Part shown: positions 55,485 through 63,388 of the stretch, piece after piece
Numbering within the stretch: position 1 is the stretch's first letter
How the letters are laid out: every line of letters begins with the position of its first letter
DNA from: Planctomycetota bacterium
GTDB taxonomy: Bacteria; Planctomycetota; GCA-002687715; DRQF01
Length of the DNA stretch: 64,000 nucleotides
Assembly (NCBI GenBank): GCA_020639295.1
Contig: JACKGY010000006.1
Span: forward strand, 124,001-188,000
Direction: 5' to 3'
Position numbers and translations under genes: made by a program
Notes under the pieces: generated by a model
What the model saw: only the letters and a program-made list of their open reading frames with translations
Told to the model about the DNA's origin: nothing
Databases searched by the model: none

Positions 55485-56360
55485 TCAGATGCCGGTCGGT
55501 GGCACGAAGAGCACCGGGACGTGGGCGTTGCGCAGGACGTAGCGCGCGCAGCTCCCGAGCCGCGGCACGAGATCGAGACCCTCGCCGCGGGTGCCCATGA
55601 CGATGAGCTGGGCGCCGATCCGGGCCGCCGCGTGCAGGATCTGGACGTCGGGCGCGCCGGTCTCGACCATGAGATCGACGCCGTCGCCGAGCTCGAGCTT
55701 GCGCGCCCGGTCGCGAAGCCACTGCCTGGCCTCGCGCTCGAGGGTGGCGAGCTGGTCGCGGGCGTCCGCCTCGCTGGCGTGGAAGCGGATCCGATCGGCG
55801 AACCAGGTCGGCACGACGTTGAGCAGTGCGAGCTCGGCCTCGTGGCCGTCGGCGATCCGCCGGGCGAGGATCGCCGCCTGGTCGGCCATCGCGGAGTCGT
55901 CGACCGCGACCAGGATGCGCTCGATGCCGGCACCGGCGCCGCGCGGGACGAGGACCGGCACCGTCGCCTGTTCGAGCAAGCGCTCCGGCGTGCTGCCGAT
56001 CAAGCGCCCGAGGCCCTCGTGACGACCCTGGGCGCCGACCACGATCAGATCGGCTCCATGGGCCGCTGCCTGCTGCAGGAGCACCGTGACCGGTGGACCT
56101 TCGAGGCTCTCCACCTTCAGCGCGTCCTTGCGGGTCAACTCGAGCAACCGATCATCGAAGCCGCGCCTCATGCTGATCATCCACTCGTCGAAGTGCGGGA
56201 AGGCCTTGCGCACGAAGACCGGCACCCGTGGCGTGTCGACCGCGTGGACCACCACCACCTCGGCGGCACCGGCCAGCTCGCGCTGGAACCAGCGGAAGGC
56301 GGCAATGGAGTTCGGCGACAGATCGAGACCGATCACGACCTTCTTGAAGGGGGCGCTCAT
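55485..56360 (-). CDS. Universal stress protein with two Usp domains
   Basis: 291 residues from ATG 56360 with GGAGG upstream. Two UspA domains: the first begins KKVVIGLDLSPNS and ends GADLIVVGAQGRHEGLGRLIGST, the second begins RILVAVDDSAMADQ and ends AQLIVMGTRGEGLDLVPRLGS. The first carries the GxxGRxx-x9-GS type ATP-binding loop. Tandem Usp proteins are common in anaerobic and starvation regulons. It lies behind a CBS gene and the nitrate operon on the same strand. Confidence 0.92.
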   Translation of the reverse strand: MSAPFKKVVIGLDLSPNSIAAFRWFQRELAGAAEVVVVHAVDTPRVPVFVRKAFPHFDEWMISMRRGFDDRLLELTRKDALKVESLEGPPVTVLLQQAAAHGADLIVVGAQGRHEGLGRLIGSTPERLLEQATVPVLVPRGAGAGIERILVAVDDSAMADQAAILARRIADGHEAELALLNVVPTWFADRIRFHASEADARDQLATLEREARQWLRDRARKLELGDGVDLMVETGAPDVQILHAAARIGAQLIVMGTRGEGLDLVPRLGSCARYVLRNAHVPVLFVPPTGI

Positions 56361-56437
56361 GGTGGAACCTCCGGGGCAAGCGAAGGCCGCGCCGCCGAGA
56401 CCTTCGCCGGGAAGGCGCCATCCGGACCGCGGGTTCG

Positions 56438-56833
56438 CTACCAGAGGTCCGGGAGGGCGCGCATGGCATCACGCCGGGAAAGCTGGCCGACGAGGCGGCC
56501 GTCGTCGAGCACCGGCAGACGCCGGAAGGAACAGGCGAGGAAGGTCTGGATGGCCTGCACGATGTCGGCATCGGCGTCGATCGTGCGGACCTCGTGAGAC
56601 ATGTAGTCCTTGACGCGACCTTCGGGATGATGATGCGGGCCGGCGGGAAAGGTCACCCGCAGGCAATCCCTCTCGGACAACATGCCGACGAGTTCGCCGG
56701 AGTCGCCCACGACGGGCAGGCCCGAGACGTCATGGGTGATGAGGATCGACATGGCCTCATGGATGCTCATCTCGGGATGAGCGGTCACCAGCTTCGTGGC
56801 CATGTAGCGACTGACGGGTGTGGTGGTGGTCAT
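56438..56833 (-). CDS. Two-CBS-domain protein
   Basis: 131 residues from ATG 56833 with GAGGAG upstream. CBS 1 covers about residues 5-60 (VSGLPVVGDSGELVGMLSERD) and CBS 2 about 72-131 (FRRLPVLDDGRLVGQLSRRD). It probably senses adenine nucleotides. A 223-bp gap separates it from the nitrate operon upstream, so it may have its own promoter or be read from the operon. Confidence 0.9.
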   Translation of the reverse strand: MTTTTPVSRYMATKLVTAHPEMSIHEAMSILITHDVSGLPVVGDSGELVGMLSERDCLRVTFPAGPHHHPEGRVKDYMSHEVRTIDADADIVQAIQTFLACSFRRLPVLDDGRLVGQLSRRDAMRALPDLW

Positions 56834-57056
56834 CGCATCGCTCCTCGCGCCGGGACGGACCGGCGAGACCGGCCGCGATCCCGGGTATCCAAGGGAGCAA
56901 TCGTCGTGCCCGGCGGTCGGGTCGCCGGGACCGGTGCCGAAGGATCGAATCGGGCGGGACTTGGGAACGGAAAGCGGGCCGAAGGCTCCATGGCCCCCGG
57001 CCCGGACTGCGGGACATTCCCCAGGCTGGACGCCCTTCCGAGGCGTCACGCGGCCT

Positions 57057-57605
57057 TCAGGGGAAGGTCGTGGTCGAGCGCTGCTCGAGGTGGCACTGGG
57101 TGCAGCGCAGGCGCTCCGGATGCGAGCAGCGGATGGCCTCGCGCGCGGCCTTGCCGTCGTGACAGGCGTGGCAATTCTCACGCATGAAGACCTGGTGCGG
57201 GATCACCGGGGGTGCCAGCCCGTGCAGCCGGCGGCCGTGCCGTAGATCCTGACGCAGGCCGACGAAGAGGTTCTCCCGGAACTCCTCGGCGGTGTTGCGC
57301 CAGAGGTGACACTGCCGGCAGCGAGCCTGGTCGGAGAGCCCGCTGGTGGCGTCATGCGGCGAGGGCGGCGAGAAGCCGACCCCGGCCACCTCGACGCCCT
57401 GGCTGCCGTGACACTCGACGCAGTCGAGGTTGAAGTCCAGGTGCGGGATCACCGGGGGCGCGCCGTCGTAGGCGCGGCGCGCGGCCCGGGTCTCGGCGGC
57501 ACTCTTGGCCTCCGCCCGCTCCTCGTCCGCTCCTCCTTCGATCGCGGGCCTGCCACAGGCCGCGAGCGCGAGGAGAGCGAGCAGAAGGATCGAGAAACGT
57601 GTCAT
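57057..57605 (-). CDS. Tetraheme NapB-like cytochrome c lipoprotein
   Basis: 182 residues with a lipoprotein signal (LAAC, Cys17). Four CxxCH heme sites start at residues 62, 96, 145 and 168. The sequence is two NapB-like halves: each begins APPVIPH and carries a pair of heme motifs. Ordinary NapB is a diheme protein with one such unit. It follows napA by two bases, so it is likely the electron-donor subunit of the nitrate reductase, anchored at a membrane by lipid. Confidence 0.87.
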   Translation of the reverse strand: MTRFSILLLALLALAACGRPAIEGGADEERAEAKSAAETRAARRAYDGAPPVIPHLDFNLDCVECHGSQGVEVAGVGFSPPSPHDATSGLSDQARCRQCHLWRNTAEEFRENLFVGLRQDLRHGRRLHGLAPPVIPHQVFMRENCHACHDGKAAREAIRCSHPERLRCTQCHLEQRSTTTFP

Positions 57606-57607
57606 GG

Positions 57608-59968
57608 TCAGGCCCTCTCGATGCGAACCGCGCACTTCTTGAAGTCGGGCTCCTTGGAGATGCAGCACATCGCGTCCAGGGTGAGCCGGTTCACCAGGCG
57701 GTTCTCGTCGAAGAACGGGATGAAGACCGTCCCGCGCGGCGGCCGGCCGCGACCGTCGATCTTCGCCTCGAGCACGACCTCGCCGCGGCGCGACGAGACC
57801 TTCACCCGGCCGCCGTTGCCGATGCCCATCTCGGCCGCGTCGACGCTGTTGAGCTCGACGTAGGCCGCCGGCGCGGCCTGGTGGAGCTGCGGCGTCCGCC
57901 GGGTCATCGAGCCGGTATGCCAGTGCTCGAGGACGCGACCGGTGCAGAGCCAGAAGGGATACTCGGCATCCGGCGACTCGGCCGGCGGATGATAGGGCCG
58001 GAGCCAGAAGGCCGCCTTCTCCTCCGTCTTCTTGGCCTTGTAGAAGTGGGCGCCGCTCTTCTTCTTGACGTAGGGATCGAAGCCGGCCGCGTAGCGGTAG
58101 CGGGTCTCCTTGCCGTCGACGACCGGCCAGAGCATGCCGCGCTCCTGCTTGAGCTGCTCGTAGGAGGCCAGGTCCTTGCCGTTGCCCAGGGTGAAGCGGC
58201 GATACTCCTCGTACATGGGCCGATGCCAGTCGTTCTCCGGCCAGGGGAAGAGATGCCCCATCCCCATGCGCTTCGCGACCTGGACGATCTGCCAGGCATC
58301 CTCCTGGGCCTCGCCCGGAGGATCGATCATCTTGTTCCAGTGCTGCGTGCGCCGTTCGGTGTTGCCGAAGATGCCCTCGCGCTCGATCCAGGCCGCGGAG
58401 GGCAGGACGAGGTCGGCCGCCTCGGTCGACGGAGTCGGATAGATGTCGCTGACGATCACGAAGCGACCGTCGTCGAAGTTCCGCTTCCAGCGATTGAGGT
58501 TGGGCATCGATACCCAGGGATTGGTGGTCTGGACCCACATGACCTTCAGGTCGCCGCGCACGAGCGCGCGGAACATGTCGACCGTGTGGAAGCCCGGCTT
58601 CTCGGGGATGGTGCCGGGCTCGAGACCCCAGATCTCCTCGGCCTTCGCCCGGTGCTCGGGAACGTTCACGAGCATGTCGGCCGGAAGCCGGTTGCACAGG
58701 GTGCCGACCTCGCGGGCCGTGCCGCAGGCCGAGGGCTGGCCGGTGAGGCTGAAGGGGTTGGAGCCCGGCTTGCAGATCTTGCCGGTGATCAGGTGGAGGT
58801 CGGTGATCAGGTTGTTCATCCAGGTGCCGCGGACGTGCTGGTTCACGCCCATGCACCAGAGACTGACGGTGCCCTTCTGCGGGTCGCCGTACATGTCGCC
58901 GAGCAGCTCGATCTGCTGCACCGGCACCCCCGTGATCGCCGCGACCTTCTCCGGCGTGTAGTCATCCAGGAAGGTCTTCAGCTCCTCGAGGCTCGAGGGC
59001 CGACCCTTGTCCTTGAACCCGTAGTGCTCGGCCTGATCGCCGAAGGCGCCGTAGCCGATCTCCGCCAGATCCTCGACGCCCCGCATGAAGGCGACGTTCT
59101 CGGCCACGAAGCTGGCATCGACCTTCCCCTTCTTGAGGATCAGGTGGAGGATGCCGTTGGCGAGGGCGAGGTCGCTGCCGGGACGGATCTCGACGTAGAC
59201 GTCCGCGAGATCCGAGGTGGGCGTCCTGCGGGTGGCGATGTCGACGATGCGCACCGAGGGCCGCCGGCGCCGCGACTCGAGGATCCTCGAGTAGAGCACC
59301 GGGTGCATCTCGGCCATGTTGTTGCCCCAGAGGATGAAGTCGTCGCCGGCCTCGAAGTCCTCGTAGCAGCCCATGGGCTCGTCGGAGCCGAACTGGGTCA
59401 TGAAGCCCATGACCGCGCTGGCCATGCACAGGCGGGCGTTGGGCTCGACGTTGTTCGACTTCAGACCGCCTCGGAACCACTTGGTGGCGGCATAGCCGTC
59501 GTAGACGGTCCACTGGCCCGAGCCGTAGATGCCCACGGACTCGACGCCGTGCTGCGCGATCGCCTCCTTGTACTTGCGGGCGATCAGGTCGTAGGCCTCG
59601 TCCCAGGAGATGTTCTTCAGGCTGCCGTCACGCTGGCGGAGCTGGGGCTTCGTCAGGCGATCGGCGCCGTAGAGCAGGCCCGGCAGGTGATAGCCCTTGG
59701 CGCAGAGAAGGCCCCGGTTGACCGGGTTCTTCTCGTCGCCCCGGACCGCGCGCACCTTCCCCTGGGGATCGACACCGACCTCGACGCCGCAACCGGTGCC
59801 GCAGTAGCGGCAGGGTGCCTTGTCCCACTTCAGGTCGGCCGGCATCGCGGCCTCGTCCTGTTTCGACTTCTGCTTGGCGTCCGCTTGCTCGCCGCAGCCG
59901 GTGATCAGGGTTCCGGCGCTGATGAGACCGAGCGAGCCAAGGAAGTTCCGGCGGGTGATGTCAGTCAT
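57608..59968 (-). CDS. napA: Periplasmic nitrate reductase catalytic subunit
   Basis: 786 residues. A twin-arginine signal (TRRNFLGSLG) is followed by ITGC, so Tat export with lipid attachment at Cys25 is possible. Cys53, Cys56, Cys60 and Cys89 bind the [4Fe-4S] cluster; Cys181 (NARLCMASAV) is the expected molybdenum ligand, as in NapA. CMGVNQHVRGTW, TGQPSACGTAREVG and the MopB C-terminal domain agree. It reduces nitrate to nitrite outside the cytoplasm. It overlaps the octaheme gene by 8 bases. napC and napD are absent nearby. Confidence 0.93.
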   Translation of the reverse strand: MTDITRRNFLGSLGLISAGTLITGCGEQADAKQKSKQDEAAMPADLKWDKAPCRYCGTGCGVEVGVDPQGKVRAVRGDEKNPVNRGLLCAKGYHLPGLLYGADRLTKPQLRQRDGSLKNISWDEAYDLIARKYKEAIAQHGVESVGIYGSGQWTVYDGYAATKWFRGGLKSNNVEPNARLCMASAVMGFMTQFGSDEPMGCYEDFEAGDDFILWGNNMAEMHPVLYSRILESRRRRPSVRIVDIATRRTPTSDLADVYVEIRPGSDLALANGILHLILKKGKVDASFVAENVAFMRGVEDLAEIGYGAFGDQAEHYGFKDKGRPSSLEELKTFLDDYTPEKVAAITGVPVQQIELLGDMYGDPQKGTVSLWCMGVNQHVRGTWMNNLITDLHLITGKICKPGSNPFSLTGQPSACGTAREVGTLCNRLPADMLVNVPEHRAKAEEIWGLEPGTIPEKPGFHTVDMFRALVRGDLKVMWVQTTNPWVSMPNLNRWKRNFDDGRFVIVSDIYPTPSTEAADLVLPSAAWIEREGIFGNTERRTQHWNKMIDPPGEAQEDAWQIVQVAKRMGMGHLFPWPENDWHRPMYEEYRRFTLGNGKDLASYEQLKQERGMLWPVVDGKETRYRYAAGFDPYVKKKSGAHFYKAKKTEEKAAFWLRPYHPPAESPDAEYPFWLCTGRVLEHWHTGSMTRRTPQLHQAAPAAYVELNSVDAAEMGIGNGGRVKVSSRRGEVVLEAKIDGRGRPPRGTVFIPFFDENRLVNRLTLDAMCCISKEPDFKKCAVRIERA

Positions 59969-61571
59969 TCTTGCGCATCCTGTCCTTGTGCTCCGGACGG
60001 GCCAGGATCTCGTCGATCACGGTCCGAACCGCAGCGGCCTCGGCGGTCTTGCCCTCGTGCTCGGCCTTCTCGCAGATCTCCAGGGCCTCGGGGATGAGGT
60101 CCATGTAGAAGCGCTCCGCGACCTCGAACATGCCGTGCCAGTGGGCGTAGTCGGGCGCCATCATCGAGGCGCCGTGGCGGGCGCGACGGCCCTCGTGGTG
60201 CCAGAGGTAGAACCAGGTCCATTCGATCTTCTCGTCGAACTGGACCTTGGAGACCAGACCCTGCTTGCCGAGGGCCCCCATGATGTCCTTGCCCGGCTTG
60301 GCGAACTTCTCGTTGTAGAGGACGACGAAGTCGTCGTACTGCTTGTAGAAGGAGTTGACGTAGTCCGGCGTGTGGCAGTGCGAGCACACGTCCTTCATCC
60401 GGTCACGCTTCTTCTGCCAGCTGTCGCTCACCAGCGCCGCGCGCTTGGCGGGGTCGGTCTCGGTGACCACCTTGTTGTCGGCGTCGGTGTCCATCACCAG
60501 GCTGATGGGCGGCCGGTTGGTCCAGGAGATGCGCTTGCCCGGATCGTGCGTGATCTTGCCGTCGTTCTTCGAGTGACCCGACATGTGGCAGGTCGCGCAG
60601 GTGGGCGCCGCGGAGTAGTCCTTGCCCAGGACCCAGTCCGCGGCGTCGAGGTTCATGGCGTCCTTCTTGTCGCGGAAGGCGACGCCGTGCTTGCTCTCCT
60701 CGTAGATCTCCTTCTGCGGATGGTCAGGACCGAGGTGGCACTTGCCGCAGTTCTCGGGCTGGCGGGCGCGCCGCGGCGAGAAGTCGTGACGGCTGTGGCA
60801 GGCCGAGCAGGAACCGCGGGAACCGTCGAGGTTCAGGCGGCCGATGCCGGTGTTCGGCCAGGTGGAGAAGTCGAATCGGGGCTTGCCGTTCTCGTCCTTG
60901 GCGATGCGCGCGAGGGCGGCCTTGTCGGTGGGCAGGCCGTCCTTGCCGGGCTTCAGGTCATCGACCGTGACCACGCCACCGTCGGTGCTGGCAAGAGCGA
61001 CCTTCGAGCCGTGGCACTGGAGGCAGCCCATGATGGCGCTCGACTTGCCGTTGGCGCTGGCGACGTCGGCACGACCGGGGGTCGGGCCGTGCGGATTGAA
61101 GGCGAAGACCGGCGCGTCCTTGGGCCCCTCGCGGTGGCCCTCGACGATCTCGGCCAGGAAGTTGTCGAGCGAGGCGAGGATGTTGCCGCCCTTGGCGTGG
61201 TGGCTGACCTCGAACTCCTCGTAGACCTCGGGGTGGCAACGCGAGCAGTCCAGCGGGGTCACGATGGTGGCGATCAGGGCGCCCTCGTGCATGAAGGCGT
61301 CCGGTTCACCCTCGTTCGCCTTGTGGCACATGACGCAGCCGACGCCCTTCTCGGCGTGGGTGCTGCCCCGCCAGTGGTCGGCGATGCCGGGGGTCTTCTG
61401 CTCGTGGCACTCGACGCAGCGGATCGAGTCCTCCGGGACGTGGATGGTCTTCTCGGCCCGGCCGGACTCCTCGGCGCGACGCTCGACCTCGATCCACTGG
61501 ACGAAGACGAGGGAGGCGAGGAAGAGGATTCCCAGAATCGAGATGATGAGTTGTTTGGCGGTCAATGACAT
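59961..61571 (-). CDS. Octaheme cytochrome c, hydroxylamine-oxidoreductase-like
   Basis: 536 residues anchored by one N-terminal helix (about 8-25). Eight CxxCH motifs are present (CVECH, CVMCH, CSRCH, CLQCH, CSACH, CGKCH, CATCH, CSHCH). The C-terminal helical region with WHHEGRRARHGASMMAPDYAHWHG is characteristic of the octaheme hydroxylamine oxidoreductase (HAO) family. Members either oxidise hydroxylamine or reduce nitrite; which applies here cannot be read from sequence alone. Placement between cytochrome b and NapA suggests electron transfer in nitrate/nitrite reduction. Confidence 0.9.
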   Translation of the reverse strand: MSLTAKQLIISILGILFLASLVFVQWIEVERRAEESGRAEKTIHVPEDSIRCVECHEQKTPGIADHWRGSTHAEKGVGCVMCHKANEGEPDAFMHEGALIATIVTPLDCSRCHPEVYEEFEVSHHAKGGNILASLDNFLAEIVEGHREGPKDAPVFAFNPHGPTPGRADVASANGKSSAIMGCLQCHGSKVALASTDGGVVTVDDLKPGKDGLPTDKAALARIAKDENGKPRFDFSTWPNTGIGRLNLDGSRGSCSACHSRHDFSPRRARQPENCGKCHLGPDHPQKEIYEESKHGVAFRDKKDAMNLDAADWVLGKDYSAAPTCATCHMSGHSKNDGKITHDPGKRISWTNRPPISLVMDTDADNKVVTETDPAKRAALVSDSWQKKRDRMKDVCSHCHTPDYVNSFYKQYDDFVVLYNEKFAKPGKDIMGALGKQGLVSKVQFDEKIEWTWFYLWHHEGRRARHGASMMAPDYAHWHGMFEVAERFYMDLIPEALEICEKAEHEGKTAEAAAVRTVIDEILARPEHKDRMRKND

Positions 61572-61584
61572 GTGTTCCCTCTCT

Positions 61585-62628
61585 TCAATGCGCGACCGAC
61601 GCTTCCCAGACGGTCAGGGCGATGATGGCGAGCACGCCGAGGATGCCGATCCAGACCGAGGCTTCCTTGGCGCGGGTGTACTTCCTGATGGCCCCGTCGA
61701 TGAAGGGCCAGAGGAACATGACGAAGACGATGAATCCTGAGCTGATGACCGCGACCGTGCCCGAGAAGAGCTTGAGCCAGCGGAACATCACGTAGAAGAA
61801 CCACTCGGGCTTGATCACCTCCGGCGTGGTGAGGGGATCCGCGCGGGGACCCATCTCGGCCGGGAGCACGGTGGCCAGGGCGCTGAGGATGATCATCAGG
61901 GAGAGGCCCATGATGATCTCGGTGTAGAGGTGATCGGGGAAGAAGTTGAAGGTCTTCTTCTTCTCCTCCTCGGTGGCGCCGAACTCGGTCACGCCCTGGA
62001 TGCGGATCAACGTGATGTGGATGAAGAGCAGGACGATCATCACGATCGGCAGGATGGCCGCGTGCATGATGAAGAAGCGCGGCAGGGTGCGATCGTTGTA
62101 GCTCTCGCCCGCCAGCATCATGTTCTTCACCAGCGGGCCGACCACCGGGACGCTCTCGGCGATGTTGGCGCCGACGCTCGCCCCCCAGAAGCTGAGCTGC
62201 TCGTAGACCAGGCTGTAGCCGGTGAAACCGATGGTCAGGGTGCAGATCAGGAGCAGCATGCCGACCATCCAGTTGAGCTCGCGCGGCTTCCGGTAGGCGC
62301 CGGTGAAGTAGACCCGCATCTGGTGCAGGATCACCGCGGCGACCATGAAGGTGGCGGCCCACTTGTGCATCGAGCGGAGGTACCAGCCGAAGGCCGCCTC
62401 GTCGGTGATGTAGGCGACCGACTCGTAGGCGGTCCTGGGCGAGGGCTGGTAGTAGAAGGCCAGCATGATGCCGGTGAAGATCTGGATGACGAAGAGATAG
62501 GCCGGGGTCCCGCCGAGGCAGAACCACCAGCGCTTGAGGTGGTTGGGGACCGGCTCGTTGGTGAGTTCCCGAAGACGCCCGGCGTCGAGGGGAATCCGGT
62601 CCTGGATCCAGCGGCTGACGACTCCCAT
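61585..62628 (-). CDS. Cytochrome b (b6/subunit IV joined)
   Basis: 347 residues. The first four helices correspond to cytochrome b6, with heme-ligand His pairs in SMHKWAATFMVAAVILH and RFFIMHAAILPIVMIVLLFIH. The second part corresponds to subunit IV, with PEWFFYVMFRWLK, the quinol-site PEW motif. It starts two bases after the Rieske stop. With the Rieske protein it should oxidise quinol and pass electrons to the cytochromes encoded downstream. Confidence 0.93.
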   Translation of the reverse strand: MGVVSRWIQDRIPLDAGRLRELTNEPVPNHLKRWWFCLGGTPAYLFVIQIFTGIMLAFYYQPSPRTAYESVAYITDEAAFGWYLRSMHKWAATFMVAAVILHQMRVYFTGAYRKPRELNWMVGMLLLICTLTIGFTGYSLVYEQLSFWGASVGANIAESVPVVGPLVKNMMLAGESYNDRTLPRFFIMHAAILPIVMIVLLFIHITLIRIQGVTEFGATEEEKKKTFNFFPDHLYTEIIMGLSLMIILSALATVLPAEMGPRADPLTTPEVIKPEWFFYVMFRWLKLFSGTVAVISSGFIVFVMFLWPFIDGAIRKYTRAKEASVWIGILGVLAIIALTVWEASVAH

Positions 62629-62630
62629 GT

Positions 62631-63227
62631 TCAGACCTCCCTCGTCGGGAAGCGCTGGAACAGGCAGGGGTCCTGCCCCGGCCCGGTGGGCACTTCATCC
62701 GCCAGCTCGACCTGGGCCAGCTCGGCCGTCGGCACCTCGATGTAGAGGACGCCCTTCTCGATCTTCAGCGGGAAGGTCGACAGCCGCTGCCCGGCCTCGG
62801 CCGGCGGGCCGGCGATCGCCTTGCCCTCGTGATCGAAGGCCCCATTATGGCAGGGGCAGAAGTAGCGTTCGTTGACCGCCTCCCAGTGCACCTGACAACC
62901 CAGGTGGGGGCAGGTGGACGAGAGTGCGGAAAAATCCGCGAGACTCTCCCCAACTCCACGGCGGGTGATGTTGATTCTCGCCCCACTCGGGGCGCGGTAG
63001 GCGATCGAGCTGCCGACCTCGAACTCGCGCAGGACGGCCACGAAGAACCAGGACTTCGGGTCCGCCTTGGCGGGATAGAGGTAACGCGCTGCGACCGCGC
63101 CGAAGGCTCCGTAGCCGCCGATCAGGCCGATCGACATCGCGAGGCCGGAGACCTTGCCGAGGAATCCGCGTCGCTCCTCGGGGCCCGCGTCGGGAGCGCG
63201 ACCCGCCTCGTCGTTGCGTCCAGTCAT
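62631..63227 (-). CDS. Rieske iron-sulfur protein
   Basis: 198 residues from ATG 63227, chosen because AGGAGA lies seven bases upstream; an in-frame start at 63281 would overlap the inverted repeat at 63254-63278. One N-terminal helix (GLAMSIGLIGGYGAFGAVAARYLY) anchors the protein. The [2Fe-2S] site is CPHLGCQVHW and CPCHNGAF, fully canonical. It is the first gene of the nitrate operon and pairs with cytochrome b. Confidence 0.93.
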   Translation of the reverse strand: MTGRNDEAGRAPDAGPEERRGFLGKVSGLAMSIGLIGGYGAFGAVAARYLYPAKADPKSWFFVAVLREFEVGSSIAYRAPSGARINITRRGVGESLADFSALSSTCPHLGCQVHWEAVNERYFCPCHNGAFDHEGKAIAGPPAEAGQRLSTFPLKIEKGVLYIEVPTAELAQVELADEVPTGPGQDPCLFQRFPTREV

Positions 63228-63253
63228 CTGCAATCTCCTGGGGATGTCCCTCA

Positions 63254-63278
63254 AAAGTTGCATTGCCATTGCAAGTTT
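63254..63278. promoter_or_regulatory. Candidate operator 1 (inverted repeat) upstream of the nitrate operon
   Basis: A 25-bp inverted repeat centred at 63266: AAA-G-TTGCA, seven-base centre, TGCAA-G-TTT. It is AT-rich in a very GC-rich region and begins 27 bases before the Rieske start codon. Related half-sites occur at 63340-63368. Confidence 0.6.
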
Positions 63279-63296
63279 CATGCCGAGACCACGACT

Positions 63297-63326
63297 GCGA
63301 CAGGAGGCGTCGATCTCGGGTATGCT
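63297..63326 (+). promoter_or_regulatory. Possible promoter of the porin gene
   Basis: GCGACA (63297-63302) and TATGCT (63321-63326) with an 18-base spacer, 62 bases before the porin start. Both boxes are imperfect, so this is a weak call; operator 2 would lie just after the transcription start. Confidence 0.3.
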
Positions 63327-63339
63327 GGCGGCCTTGGCT

Positions 63340-63368
63340 CAAAACTTGCAGTCGCCGGACAAGTTTTG
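63340..63368. promoter_or_regulatory. Candidate operator 2 (inverted repeat) upstream of the porin gene
   Basis: Perfect 9-bp arms CAAAACTTG and CAAGTTTTG separated by 11 bases, ending 20 bases before the porin ATG. The half-site AAACTTG matches the right half of operator 1. It could bind a repressor, or fold as an RNA hairpin in the leader. Confidence 0.6.
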
Positions 63369-63388
63369 TGAGGTTATGGAGGATCACG

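Noticed and set aside
57599..60097. An 832-codon open frame on the plus strand
   Set aside because: Antisense to napA, with no recognisable fold.
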